50,038 nt of DNA from Mucilaginibacter sp. (GTDB taxonomy: Bacteria; Bacteroidota; Bacteroidia; Sphingobacteriales; Sphingobacteriaceae): positions 1 through 50,038 of the forward strand of contig NZ_JAQBOW010000134.1 in the NCBI RefSeq assembly GCF_028287845.1, written 5' to 3'. The position numbers were made by a program, and so were the translations under genes. The notes beneath the pieces were generated by a model. That model had not been told where the DNA came from. It did no database searches and was given only the letters and a program-made list of their open reading frames with translations. Each line of letters starts with the position of its first letter. Positions within the stretch are counted from its first letter, which is position 1. Shown piece by piece: positions 29,751 through 38,807 of the stretch.

Positions 29751-30092
29751 GAAAGAAATTTTATACAATCCAAAATAAATCATACTTTTTTAAATAATTT
29801 ATATCTTTTTGTATTATTTATTAAAATAATGACTCATTTCTTCAAAAAAATCTACAAAAAGAACAAACTCAGTAAAAAAATCACTAATCCCTATTGAATA
29901 CTTGACAATTTACAGAAAAATTCATCTATGCCCGATAACAATGCAGCTAATTTCTTATCATTTTACACAAAAAACTTAGCTTTTGCTTTATTTAGAAAAT
30001 TATTAGTCAATTTTAATTGGCCTTTTTGTCAAAAGCTAGCGGACAATTGAATGCAAGTCATTTGGTTAATATATCTATTTCGATAGCATGAT

Positions 30093-31160
30093 TTAATTCC
30101 TGTAAAATTTATGATTCTCTTTGGTGATAATATCTATTGGCATATAATAGGTTTTATCAACAGCGGCATCTAATACCAGATTTTGGTAAAGTGCCATTAT
30201 TCCTTTATAGCCCTGCTCCTGTGGCTTTTGGCATATAAGAAAATCAATGCTTCCGTTTTGTAGATATTCGATGTTTTCTTTTAAAAAATCGTAACCAATC
30301 AATAAAATGTTATTTATTGATGAGCTTTCCAAAAATTGAGCTATCGAAAACACCCTGGAATTGGTCACAAAAATAGCTTTGACATCCGGATGAGCAACCA
30401 ATAACTCATTAAGCTCATATGCTACTGAGTTATAATCAGTTTGCCTGATATCTGCTTTTATTATCTCATGCCTGCTATTATTATTGCGGAAATATGCTCT
30501 GAAACCTTCCTCTTTTCTTAAAAGGTGGTGATAATTGTCTATTTCTTTAGAAATGTTAATAATTAGTATCTTCCCATTTTTTTCTACCGTGTAATTAGCC
30601 AGATGTGCACTTAAATAACCACTGTGAAATAAATCAGGACCAATATAACAAAGGCTGTCCTGATTGGGGATATCAGAGTTGATAAAAACATAAGGGATTT
30701 TAAGCGCCTGGCATGACTTGGTAAATTCTAATGACTCTTCAATAAAAGAAGGCGCTACCAGGATTCCATCGACTTTATTTTTCAGTATTTTTTTTGTTTG
30801 ATTTACAAATGTTCTTCTATCGTTCTGATCAAAAAAATATTTTTCTATAATAATTCCGTATTGCTTTATTTCTGATTCTGCCTGTTCAATACCGTTTAGC
30901 GGTGCTTGCCAAAATTCTGTTTCCTGCGAAATTGCCGGTATCAAAATAGCAAAATGCAATAATTTTTTCGAAGCAAGCCTTCTTGCCAAAATATTAGGTT
31001 TATAATCCAGTTCTTGAATGATAGCCAGGATATTATTTTTTGTTTTTATAGAAACACCTGACCTGTTATGAATAACCCTGTCAACGGTAGCAATTGAAAC
31101 GTTCGCTCTTCTTGCTATTTCTTTTACGCCTGATAATTCTATATCGTGGTCCTTTTTCAT
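30093..31160 (-). CDS. LacI family transcriptional regulator (amino-sugar locus)
   Basis: A 355-residue one-component regulator. The helix-turn-helix and hinge are at residues about 9-62 (VKEIARRANVSIATVDRVIH, then YKPNILARRLASKK). A periplasmic-binding-protein-like sensor domain covers about 68-345. It sits between uxuA and the transporter, inside the locus whose two transcription starts carry matching CG-centred palindromes of the kind LacI proteins bind. It is therefore the likely regulator of nagA-nagB-uxuA and of the transporter operon. The inducer is unknown. Confidence 0.9.
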   Translation of the reverse strand: MKKDHDIELSGVKEIARRANVSIATVDRVIHNRSGVSIKTKNNILAIIQELDYKPNILARRLASKKLLHFAILIPAISQETEFWQAPLNGIEQAESEIKQYGIIIEKYFFDQNDRRTFVNQTKKILKNKVDGILVAPSFIEESLEFTKSCQALKIPYVFINSDIPNQDSLCYIGPDLFHSGYLSAHLANYTVEKNGKILIINISKEIDNYHHLLRKEEGFRAYFRNNNSRHEIIKADIRQTDYNSVAYELNELLVAHPDVKAIFVTNSRVFSIAQFLESSSINNILLIGYDFLKENIEYLQNGSIDFLICQKPQEQGYKGIMALYQNLVLDAAVDKTYYMPIDIITKENHKFYRN

Positions 31161-31216
31161 TTATTTTTACTGGGAATTCTTATGTAAGACAATGTTAAAT
31201 TAAAAATTAATATCAA

Positions 31217-32395
31217 CTAAATATTAACAGACCGCATAATACCCATTTCTAAGCCCCGAAGTTCCGCCAATCCACGTAAACGGCCAATTGCCGAGTAGCC
31301 GGGGTTTGTTTTCTTTTTCAGATCATCCAACATTTGTTTACCATGATCCGGCCTCATTGGAATGCTTATTTTTCTTTGTTGCATTATCTTAAAAATTTCA
31401 CTGATGACAGCATACATATCTACATCACCTTCCAGGTGATTGTCCTCATAAAAATCACCAAATTCATTTCTTTTGGTGCTTCTTAAATGTATAAAATTTA
31501 TGCGGTCAGCAAACTGGCTCACCATTTTGGGCAAATCATTGTCTGGTCTTACACCAAAAGATCCGGTGCAAAAACATAAGCCGTTGTTTAGGGATGGAAT
31601 TACTGTAAACAAACGTTCCAGGTCAGCAGCTGTACTTACAACCCTGGGCAAGCCTAAAATGCTGTAAGGTGGATCATCCGGGTGAATAACCAGTTTAACC
31701 CCACACTCGTCGGCCACCGGTATTACTTCTTGTAAAAAATCTATTAAATGCCATCTTAACATTGCTTCATCTATTCCCTGGTAAGTGTCTAAAGCTGCCT
31801 GAAATTCCTCAATAGTGAAACTTTCTTCGCTTCCGGGCAAACCAGCTATAATGTTACGCTGTAACTGGTTTTTCTCCTCGGTGTTCATAGCCGCAAACCT
31901 TTTTTCGGCCAGCTCGATTTCCTTGTCAGTATAACCCAACCTGGCATTTTTCCGCTTCAGAATAAACAGATCAAAAGCAACAAGAGCAGCTTTTTCAAAG
32001 CGGAGCGCTTTTGCTCCGTCTTGTGCGGTGAAGGCTAAATCGGTCCGGGTCCAATCAAGAATTGGCATAAAATTGTAAGTGACTGTATGAATACCACAAG
32101 CAGCCAGGTTCCGGATACTGGTTTTATAATTTTCCAGATACAGTTTGTAATTACCGGTTTGGGTTTTAATAGCCTCATGCACCGGCACACTTTCAACTAC
32201 ATTCCAAATCATGCCGGCACTTTCTATAATTGATTTCCTTTTTTGGATCTCTTCCACGGTCCAAATATTTCCGTTCGAAATATGATGTAAGGCAGTTACT
32301 ACACCTGAGCAACCTGCCTGGCGAATATCTGATAAACTTACCGGGTCATCCGGTCCATACCAACGCATGGATTGTTCCATTTTAAAATATTTCAT
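31217..32395 (-). CDS. uxuA: mannonate dehydratase
   Basis: A 392-residue cytoplasmic enzyme that dehydrates D-mannonate to 2-keto-3-deoxygluconate. The UxuA-specific blocks are all visible: [10 protein letters not shown] (10-19), [14 protein letters not shown] (107-120), HPDDPP (238-243), CTGSFG..PDND (276-287), FIHLRS (301-306) and RPDHG (348-352). The length is normal for the family. It is co-oriented with nagB and nagA. The next steps, KdgK and KDPG aldolase, are encoded on the opposite strand from 35662. Confidence 0.95.
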   Translation of the reverse strand: MKYFKMEQSMRWYGPDDPVSLSDIRQAGCSGVVTALHHISNGNIWTVEEIQKRKSIIESAGMIWNVVESVPVHEAIKTQTGNYKLYLENYKTSIRNLAACGIHTVTYNFMPILDWTRTDLAFTAQDGAKALRFEKAALVAFDLFILKRKNARLGYTDKEIELAEKRFAAMNTEEKNQLQRNIIAGLPGSEESFTIEEFQAALDTYQGIDEAMLRWHLIDFLQEVIPVADECGVKLVIHPDDPPYSILGLPRVVSTAADLERLFTVIPSLNNGLCFCTGSFGVRPDNDLPKMVSQFADRINFIHLRSTKRNEFGDFYEDNHLEGDVDMYAVISEIFKIMQQRKISIPMRPDHGKQMLDDLKKKTNPGYSAIGRLRGLAELRGLEMGIMRSVNI

Positions 32396-32525
32396 ATTTA
32401 ATATAAAAAACGTTTTTTTTTAAATTATATAAATGCTTTGTTTCAGTATTTCAAGCTTATTGACATCAACGTTCCAGCTGTCACTTAAATCATACAAAAT
32501 CAGTTATGATACAGCTGCTAAAATA

Positions 32526-33284
32526 TTAAATAAGCACACTGCTTTTTTCGTCAATAAACAAAGTTGCATTTGAATGTTGTCGTAAAATAGTAGAGGGGTG
32601 CTTCTCCGTTATGTCCTCATTTAAAGTATGATAAACGGCCTTCGCCTTTTTTTCACCGGGAACCATACAATAAACATAGGTAGCCTTAACCAGAGCAGGA
32701 ACAGTTAAGGTTAAAGCGTATGTCGGAACTGCTTCTATCGTACCAAAACAACCATCATTAACCTGCTGCTGTCTGCACTCCATATCCAGGTCAACAATTT
32801 TGACAACCTTTGGATCATTAAAATCGGCAACGTGCGGATCATTAAAAGCTAAATGTGTATTTTCTCCGATACCCATGCAAACAATATCAGCAGGCTGAAG
32901 GCGCAACAAATCTGCATATCTGTCACATTCCGCTTCCAAATCTTCTGCATTGCCGTTGAGGTATTGTACGGAGTGAAACGATACTTTTTTAAATAATCTT
33001 TCCTTCAAAAAATTACCAAATCCTTGCGGGGCATTTGCGTCTAAACCTACATACTCATCCATATGAAAAGCATTGATCCGGCTCCACTCAATATCTTTGT
33101 TAACCAATTCATCTAAAAAGTCATTTTGTGAAGGAGCTGCGGCAAAAATCATATTGACAAACGGTCTGGTTTTTAACAGCTCAGAAATTTTCTCACTTAC
33201 AAGGTTTGCTGCATCTAAGCCCATGGATGATCTGGATTCGAATACTTTTGTTGTCAGGCTGTCTTTGTTAATTGTATAGGGCAT
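32526..33284 (-). CDS. nagB: glucosamine-6-phosphate deaminase family protein, variant active site
   Basis: A 252-residue NagB-fold enzyme expected to convert glucosamine-6-P to fructose-6-P and ammonia. The catalytic Asp of HMDEY (Asp76) and His144 are kept. The usual GIGxDGHIAFNEP motif instead reads GIGENTHLAFNDP (138-150), so the positions of E. coli Asp141 and Glu148 are Asn142 and Asp149. This marks a divergent subgroup that may be slower or may use a related amino-sugar phosphate. It lies between nagA (91 bp) and uxuA (130 bp), which supports an amino-sugar role. Confidence 0.85.
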   Translation of the reverse strand: MPYTINKDSLTTKVFESRSSMGLDAANLVSEKISELLKTRPFVNMIFAAAPSQNDFLDELVNKDIEWSRINAFHMDEYVGLDANAPQGFGNFLKERLFKKVSFHSVQYLNGNAEDLEAECDRYADLLRLQPADIVCMGIGENTHLAFNDPHVADFNDPKVVKIVDLDMECRQQQVNDGCFGTIEAVPTYALTLTVPALVKATYVYCMVPGEKKAKAVYHTLNEDITEKHPSTILRQHSNATLFIDEKSSVLI

Positions 33285-33375
33285 TGTTTTATTATTTTAT
33301 AGCAATTAGTTGTTTCATTAATGAGGGTTAGTATTTTATTGTTTAAGAAAGCATATCATTAGTTTTTAAATTAAA

Positions 33376-34557
33376 TCAATAAACTTTCTGATAAACTACT
33401 TTTCCTTTTATCACAGTTGTATCGATTTCAATATCATCATTAAAGATGACCACATCGGCATCCTTTCCGGCAACTAATGAACCTTTTTTATCAGCCACTC
33501 CAATAATTTTTGCCGGGGTCATGGAAATCATTCGTATGGCTTCTATTAAAGGAACATCAGCCATTTTAACCATAGTCCGCACAAGCCGGTCGGCGGTTGC
33601 AACACTTCCGGCAAACGCCGAACGATCAGGCAACTTAGCAACACCATCTTCTACAATTACATTCAGTCCGTTTTTTTTGCTACCTAAAATACTGTTGCCA
33701 GGCGGCATACCGGCGGCACGCATAGCATCGGTAATCAAGGCTATACGGTCCGGCCCTTTTATTTTATAAATTAATTTTAATAATGGTGGGGGCAGATGAA
33801 TGCCATCGGCTATTATTTCAACATCCATTGCATCAATAATAAATGCGCTTTCTATTACACCTGCATAACGGAAAGCATTTCTTCGCGTTACCCCAGACAT
33901 GCCAGAATACAGATGCGTCGCCAGTGTGTATCCATTCTCAAAAGCGTCAACCACCTCTTCATAAATCGCATCGGTATGTGCTATGGCCGGCAATACACCT
34001 TTTGATAGCAGATACTTACCAAACTCAATTGCGCCTTTTAACTCCGGGGCCGCACTCCAGCGCTTAATAACTGAAGTACCGGATAATATTTCCCGGTATT
34101 CTTCCGGATCAGGATCACGGATATAACGCGGGTCTTGCGCACCGCGCTGGTTCATGGCAAAATAGGGGCCTTCTAAATGCAAACCCAGGAACTGAGCTCC
34201 GGCGTTATTTTTTTCGTCTGCCACCTTATATATTTCAATGGTTTTGAGTAAATCTTCTTTCCCACTTGATAAAGTTGTTGGCAGCATGGCTGTGGTGCCA
34301 TATTTAGCATGGATTTTTGCAATTTCTAAAAAACCAGCTTCAGAGCCATCCATAAAATCGTGCCCACCGCCACCATGTATGTGCAGGTCAATAAAACCGG
34401 GCGCTATAAACTTACCCTTTGCATCTATTTCCGTTACTCCTTCAATTTCTATATTTCCGGCAACAACTTCCACAATTATTCCATCCTTAATTAAAACCGT
34501 TCCATTAGGAATTATTCGGTACGGAGTAATGATCTTACCATTGAATATTTTTATCAT
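33376..34557 (-). CDS. nagA: N-acetylglucosamine-6-phosphate deacetylase
   Basis: A 393-residue amidohydrolase that removes the acetyl group from GlcNAc-6-P before NagB. Metal and catalytic residues are in place: His59 and His61 (IDLHIHGG), Glu129 (LHLEGPY), His194 (AIAHTD), His215 (ATHLYSGM) and Asp277 (LITDAM). The length is normal. It is the first gene of the minus-strand unit nagA-nagB-uxuA-lacI. A perfect 26-bp palindrome is centred about 48 bp upstream of its start. Confidence 0.95.
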   Translation of the reverse strand: MIKIFNGKIITPYRIIPNGTVLIKDGIIVEVVAGNIEIEGVTEIDAKGKFIAPGFIDLHIHGGGGHDFMDGSEAGFLEIAKIHAKYGTTAMLPTTLSSGKEDLLKTIEIYKVADEKNNAGAQFLGLHLEGPYFAMNQRGAQDPRYIRDPDPEEYREILSGTSVIKRWSAAPELKGAIEFGKYLLSKGVLPAIAHTDAIYEEVVDAFENGYTLATHLYSGMSGVTRRNAFRYAGVIESAFIIDAMDVEIIADGIHLPPPLLKLIYKIKGPDRIALITDAMRAAGMPPGNSILGSKKNGLNVIVEDGVAKLPDRSAFAGSVATADRLVRTMVKMADVPLIEAIRMISMTPAKIIGVADKKGSLVAGKDADVVIFNDDIEIDTTVIKGKVVYQKVY

Positions 34558-34591
34558 TTACTTAAATATATCTATCTAATATCGTTAAAAA

Positions 34592-34617
34592 TAATTTCGT
34601 GTACGTACACGAAATTA
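34592..34617. promoter_or_regulatory. putative LacI-family operator A (nagA)
   Basis: A perfect 26-bp palindrome with core TTTCGTGTAC|GTACACGAAA and centre at 34604/34605. The CG-centred form is typical of LacI-family sites. It is 35 bp from the nagA start codon and about 220 bp from the divergent SDR gene, so it may influence both units. Confidence 0.75.
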
Positions 34618-34839
34618 CAAATTTTTATTATTTATCCAAATTCATAAGAATATTTTTTTTATTGGTAATGAGATAAATCTCCGATAACGTTTGCGTAGAA
34701 ATAAGAACTCACTTGCTTCAAAATAATACATTATAGTCGTAGACTTGCCCACCTATAAGTTAAACCGCCGCAGGCGCACGGTATATAGCTATAGATGCCG
34801 GCACAGGGCACCGGGGATTAACGAGCGTACAACTAATCA

Positions 34840-35655
34840 ATGAGTGATATATTTTCTTTAAAAGGCAAAGCAATAATTGTTACCGGGGGCACCGGGATAT
34901 TGGGAGATTCGTTTGTGAACGGAATTGTTGAAGCCGGTGGCGCCGTGGGCATCCTGGGCAGAAACAAACAAGTGGCTAACGAACGTGCTGCTGTTATTAA
35001 CAAAAACGGAGGACAAGCCATAGCATTAGTAGCCGATGTTTTAGATGAGCTTGCATTAAGAGCTGCTAAAGACCTGTTCCTATACCGTTTTGGACGGCTC
35101 GACGGGCTGGTGAACGCTGCCGGCGGCAACCTGCCCGAAGGCGTTCTGCAACCCGAACAAGGCATATTTACTATGAATATGGACGGAATGAAAAAGGTCA
35201 TGGAGGTAAACCTTTGGGGGACTCTCCTACCTACACAGGTCTTTGGAGAAGCAATCGCTAAAACAGGCAAAGGCAGCATTGTCAATATATCTTCTATGAA
35301 TTCCAAACGAGCTGTTACCAGAGTGCTTGGGTATAGTATGGCTAAGGCCGCCGTTGATTGTTATAACCAGTGGTTCGCCGTTGAGCTTGCCAACCGTTAT
35401 GGGGATGCAATCCGGATGAATGCGCTGGCACCCGGATTTTTTTTGACAGAGCAGAACCGAAGCCTGCTCACCCTCCCCGATGGTGGTTATACCCCGCGCG
35501 GGGAATCGGTTATTAAACAAACACCTTTTAAACGTTTTGGCAACCCAATTGAATTGACAGGTGCATTAGTATGGCTGCTAAGCGATGCCTCTGAATTTGT
35601 AACCGGTTCTATGATATGTGTTGATGGTGGATTTTCAATATTTAGCGGTGTTTAA
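34840..35655 (+). CDS. SDR oxidoreductase, likely D-mannonate oxidoreductase (fructuronate reductase)
   Basis: A 271-residue short-chain dehydrogenase. It has the nucleotide motif TGGTGILG (15-22), NAAG (92-95), catalytic Ser151/Ser152 and Tyr165-x3-Lys169, and a C-terminal GSMICVDGGFSIFSGV typical of the mannonate/fructuronate SDR branch. It would interconvert D-fructuronate and D-mannonate, feeding UxuA. It heads a plus-strand unit with KdgK (6 bp gap) and KDPG aldolase. The function is inferred from family look and neighbours; it is not the long UxuB type of E. coli. Confidence 0.85.
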   Translation: MSDIFSLKGKAIIVTGGTGILGDSFVNGIVEAGGAVGILGRNKQVANERAAVINKNGGQAIALVADVLDELALRAAKDLFLYRFGRLDGLVNAAGGNLPEGVLQPEQGIFTMNMDGMKKVMEVNLWGTLLPTQVFGEAIAKTGKGSIVNISSMNSKRAVTRVLGYSMAKAAVDCYNQWFAVELANRYGDAIRMNALAPGFFLTEQNRSLLTLPDGGYTPRGESVIKQTPFKRFGNPIELTGALVWLLSDASEFVTGSMICVDGGFSIFSGV

Positions 35656-35661
35656 CTTAAC

Positions 35662-36699
35662 ATGGACAACAAGGCTGCAAATACGGAATCGGTTTTAACG
35701 TTTGGCGAACTGCTGCTCAGGTTCTGCATCGATACGGACGGTAACTGGCTTAACGAAAACAGTTTGCCTTTTTATATAGGAGGTGCCGAATTGAATGTAG
35801 CTACAGCGCTGGCTTTATGGGGCATCCCTACAAAATACTTTACTTCTTTACCTGATAATGATTTATCTACGCAGATAATCAACCAGTTAATGTCACGTAA
35901 TATTGACACCTCAATCATCCATAAGGGTGGGTCAAGACTGGGATTATTCTACCTGACAAAAGGAAAGGACATGAAACATGATACCGTTATTTACGATCGT
36001 GCCGATTCTGCTTTTGCCGAGCTTACAACAAATACGATAGACTGGGATGAGCTGTTCAAAGGTACAAGCTGGTTTCACTTCAGTGCTATCTGCCCTGCGC
36101 TTAGTCAACAAACAGCCAGTCTGTGCGAAGAAGCTTTGATAGCTGCCTCCAAACGAAACATCCATATATCTGTTGATTTGAACTATCGCGCTAAACTATG
36201 GCGATATGGAAAAGAACCGGATGAAATAATGCCCCAACTGGTAAAATACTGTGATTTGATAATGGGTAATTTATGGGCAGCTGATAAGTTACTGGGGATA
36301 ACGGTTACGCCCGGCACTGACAAATCGGGACAAAAAAAAATTTATTTACAAGAAGCACTTAATAGTTCGGAATTGATCATACGGAAGTTCCCTAAATGTA
36401 AAGCCGTTGCAAATACCTTCAGGTTTGATCAGGGAAGCGGCATTAAATATTACACAACCTTGTATACTGATAAAAAGCTTTATTATTCGGCAGAATACAG
36501 GGCTGAAATTATAACAGACAAGGTGGGTAGCGGAGATTGCTTTATGGCCGGGCTGATCTATGGTTTTTATAATCACCTGGATCCTTCAAACATCCTTAAC
36601 TTCGCGACCGCTGCTGCTTTTGAAAAACTCTTTATCGCTGGCGATGCTACGAAAAGCACTGTCGAAAAAATCAATAATGCCATTAGATATGAAAACTAA
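35662..36699 (+). CDS. kdgK: 2-keto-3-deoxygluconate kinase (PfkB family)
   Basis: A 345-residue ribokinase-fold sugar kinase that phosphorylates KDG to KDPG. The N-terminal TFGELLLRF and GGAELNVATALA (40-51) and the catalytic anion-hole motif GSGD with Asp292 (289-292) are visible. KDG kinase is chosen over fructokinase because the gene lies between a mannonate-pathway SDR and KDPG aldolase. Its end overlaps the aldolase start by 11 bases, which suggests translational coupling. Confidence 0.9.
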   Translation: MDNKAANTESVLTFGELLLRFCIDTDGNWLNENSLPFYIGGAELNVATALALWGIPTKYFTSLPDNDLSTQIINQLMSRNIDTSIIHKGGSRLGLFYLTKGKDMKHDTVIYDRADSAFAELTTNTIDWDELFKGTSWFHFSAICPALSQQTASLCEEALIAASKRNIHISVDLNYRAKLWRYGKEPDEIMPQLVKYCDLIMGNLWAADKLLGITVTPGTDKSGQKKIYLQEALNSSELIIRKFPKCKAVANTFRFDQGSGIKYYTTLYTDKKLYYSAEYRAEIITDKVGSGDCFMAGLIYGFYNHLDPSNILNFATAAAFEKLFIAGDATKSTVEKINNAIRYEN

Positions 36700-37357
36700 A
36701 GATGAGACGATCGGCATTATCATAAGCCAGGGTATGCTTCCCTTGTTTTTCCATCACAGCGCGGAGGTAAGCGTCGATGTTATCAGGACTTTATACAAAG
36801 CAGGTATTCGCGCTATTGAGTACACTAACCGTGGCGAAGCCGCATTGGAGAACTTTAAAGTACTCAAAAAGCTTCAGCAAGATGAACTAACAGACTTGCT
36901 TTTAGGGATAGGCACTATAAAAACTACCCGCGAGGCTACCGAATATATAGATACAGGGGCCGATTTCATCATTTCACCTATAGTTAATCCTGACGTTGCA
37001 GCCATCGCCATAAATAAAGGACTGATTTGGATCCCCGGTTGTATGACCCCCACCGAGATACACAGGGCACTGAACTATGGTGCATCACTGGTAAAACTTT
37101 TTCCGGCTAATATTTTAGGGCCCGCATTTGTATTGGCTGTTAAAGAAATCTTCCCGGGTTTACTGATTATGCCCACCGGTGGGGTAGAAATGGATCAGCA
37201 AAATATAACATCGTGGTTTAATGCGGGCGTATCAGCCGTTGGAATGGGCAGCAAGCTGATCACAAAAGCTATCTTGGAATCTAAAGATTACGGCCAACTT
37301 TACATAGACACCTTGCAGGCATTACAATATGTGCAAGCTGCAAGATACCGCGTATAA
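36689..37357 (+). CDS. eda: KDPG/KHG aldolase
   Basis: A 222-residue class I aldolase that cleaves 2-keto-3-deoxy-6-phosphogluconate to pyruvate and glyceraldehyde-3-P. The Schiff-base Lys136 is in LVKLFPA, Glu44 in AIEYTNRGE, and PGCMTPTEI (117-125) and MPTGGV complete the site. The ATG at 36689 gives the normal family length; an in-frame ATG 12 bases earlier is possible, and the longer upstream reading runs inside kdgK. It ends the plus-strand uronate unit. Confidence 0.92.
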   Translation: MKTKDETIGIIISQGMLPLFFHHSAEVSVDVIRTLYKAGIRAIEYTNRGEAALENFKVLKKLQQDELTDLLLGIGTIKTTREATEYIDTGADFIISPIVNPDVAAIAINKGLIWIPGCMTPTEIHRALNYGASLVKLFPANILGPAFVLAVKEIFPGLLIMPTGGVEMDQQNITSWFNAGVSAVGMGSKLITKAILESKDYGQLYIDTLQALQYVQAARYRV

Positions 37358-37385
37358 AAGTTGTAGAACTGTGGCCCTTATTTAA

Positions 37386-37417
37386 TTTGACTAGTTGCGC
37401 AAGTTTCTTTATATTGT
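37386..37417 (+). promoter_or_regulatory. putative promoter of the second LacI gene with internal palindrome
   Basis: TTTG (37386-37389) and TATATTGT (37410-37417) are separated by 20 nt, close to the Bacteroidota -33/-7 pattern. The palindrome TTGCGCAA (37395-37402), CG-centred like LacI sites, lies between them. Autoregulation is plausible. Confidence 0.45.
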
Positions 37418-37464
37418 GAAACCGCTAGCATAATTTGGTCGCAAAATGCAGGCAGTAATCTGAT

Positions 37465-38505
37465 ATGAATTTTAACGCAATTACAATAAGGGATATCGCC
37501 AAGGAGCTTAACCTTTCTGTTTCAACCGTATCAAAGGCGCTCAGGGACAGCTACGAAATAAGTGAGAAAACCAAAAAGCTTGTGGTGGAGTATGCCGAGA
37601 GAAATAACTACCGTCCCAACCCCATTGCCCAAAGCTTAAAACACGGCCACAGCAAATCTATCGGTATTGTGATACCCACTATAGAGAACCAATTTTTTTC
37701 ACAGGTGATCAATGGAATTGAATCTGTTGCTTACAACTCCGGTTTTAATGTAATTATCACCCAAACCCACGAGTCATACGATCTGGAGGTAAAGAATGTA
37801 AGCCATCTTGCCCGTCGTTCTATCGATGGTTTACTCATATCATTATCTACAGAAACAAAAGACCTCGAACACTTAAAAAAACTGCATAAGCAGGGTTTGC
37901 CAATTGTATTTTTTGACCGGGTAAGCGACGAGATAGAGACTCACAAAGTTATCGCCGACAATTTTAAAGGCGGGTATGATGCTACTAAACATTTACTGGA
38001 ATCGGGGTATACAAGAATAGCGCATATCACCAGCCCGCCAAATATTTCTACCAGCAAAGAACGCTTAGCCGGTTATAATCAAGCATTGGCTGAAGCCGGC
38101 CTGCAAGTACCCGAGGAGTATATTAAACATTGCCTACATGGTGGCAGAGATGCAAGCGAAATAGAAAATGTGCTGACCGAATTGTTATCACTGGAGAAGA
38201 AACCGGATGCCATATTTACTACCTCAGACAGGATTACCACAACTACCCTTTTCCTGTTGAATAAGTTAAAAATTAAAATTCCTAATGACATCGCCTTGAT
38301 TGGATACACGAATACCACATTTGCAGATGTTTTAAATCCGCCCTTAAGTTCGGTTTACCAACCAGGTTTTGAGATGGGGCAAAAAGCGATGGAAATGTTG
38401 TTAAATATCATATTAAGCAAAAGGCCAGTCATTAAATTCGAAACACTGGTTCTACCTACTCGATTGTTTGCACGCTCATCAACCGCCTGTAAAAGGCTTG
38501 TCTGA
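37465..38505 (+). CDS. LacI family transcriptional regulator (uronate side)
   Basis: A 346-residue regulator with the helix-turn-helix and hinge at about 5-60 (TIRDIAKELNLSVSTVSKAL, then YRPNPIAQSLKHGHS) and a sugar-binding sensor domain over about 62-335. It follows the KDPG aldolase gene by 107 bp with what looks like its own promoter. By position it likely regulates the SDR-kdgK-eda unit in response to a uronate intermediate. It is distinct from the LacI protein on the minus strand. A decayed TetR gene abuts its 3' end on the other strand. Confidence 0.9.
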   Translation: MNFNAITIRDIAKELNLSVSTVSKALRDSYEISEKTKKLVVEYAERNNYRPNPIAQSLKHGHSKSIGIVIPTIENQFFSQVINGIESVAYNSGFNVIITQTHESYDLEVKNVSHLARRSIDGLLISLSTETKDLEHLKKLHKQGLPIVFFDRVSDEIETHKVIADNFKGGYDATKHLLESGYTRIAHITSPPNISTSKERLAGYNQALAEAGLQVPEEYIKHCLHGGRDASEIENVLTELLSLEKKPDAIFTTSDRITTTTLFLLNKLKIKIPNDIALIGYTNTTFADVLNPPLSSVYQPGFEMGQKAMEMLLNIILSKRPVIKFETLVLPTRLFARSSTACKRLV

Positions 38506-38807
38506 AGGTGCTGGCGCATCAAGTGATACTGAAAACTCACCATTTTTGATCCCTTCCTTTAAAAAACGGTGAGCGGCAATTATATTCTTTTAACCTCCTC
38601 TTTAATGATAGGATTATTATCGTCAGTTTCGGCCGCTAAATTAAAGGTAGGGCATCCCCGGCAGATGTGTGTCTCCAGCGGGTTCCTGCTGAAATTCAAA
38701 CAGGCATATATTTTATCTTTTGCGGTCTTTTCCTTATTTACCGCCGCAATAACGTTTTCTTCGCTTTTCTTAAGCAGGAAATCAACCGCTGCATAGTACA
38801 GGTCTAA
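38506..38807 (-). pseudogene. remnant of a TetR/AcrR family regulator
   Basis: Reading the minus strand from 38807 gives a ligand-domain fragment, starting DLYYAAVDFLLKKS and containing THICRGCPTFNLAAE and IIKEEVKRI, then a stop at 38580-38582. After a one-base frame change near 38580 the homology continues as IAAHRFLKEGIKNGEFS and fades near the LacI stop. The DNA-binding N-terminus and the C-terminus are missing. The remnant starts inside the AHSA1 stop codon. A deletion and a frameshift have destroyed the gene. Confidence 0.72.

Larger units (their letters stand above)
29538..30092. other. intergenic regulatory region upstream of the transporter
   Basis: A 555-bp AT-rich gap between the LacI stop and the transporter start. 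It holds two CG-centred operator-like sites, about 152 bp apart. No gene of reasonable length is seen. Confidence 0.6.

Noticed and set aside
32405..32418. AAAAAACGTTTTTT upstream of uxuA as a LacI site
   Set aside because: It is CG-centred but only an A/T run around CG, without the GTAC core shared by the three proposed operators.
33446..33769. 107-codon plus-strand frame
   Set aside because: It is antisense to nagA, whose metal ligands are all present.
34833..35306. 157-codon open frame on the minus strand
   Set aside because: It is antisense to the SDR gene with intact TGGTGILG and YxxxK motifs; the translation is Pro/Ser-rich shadow sequence.
38569..38796. 75-codon plus-strand frame
   Set aside because: It is the antisense shadow of the decayed TetR fragment, whose minus-strand reading has recognisable family motifs.
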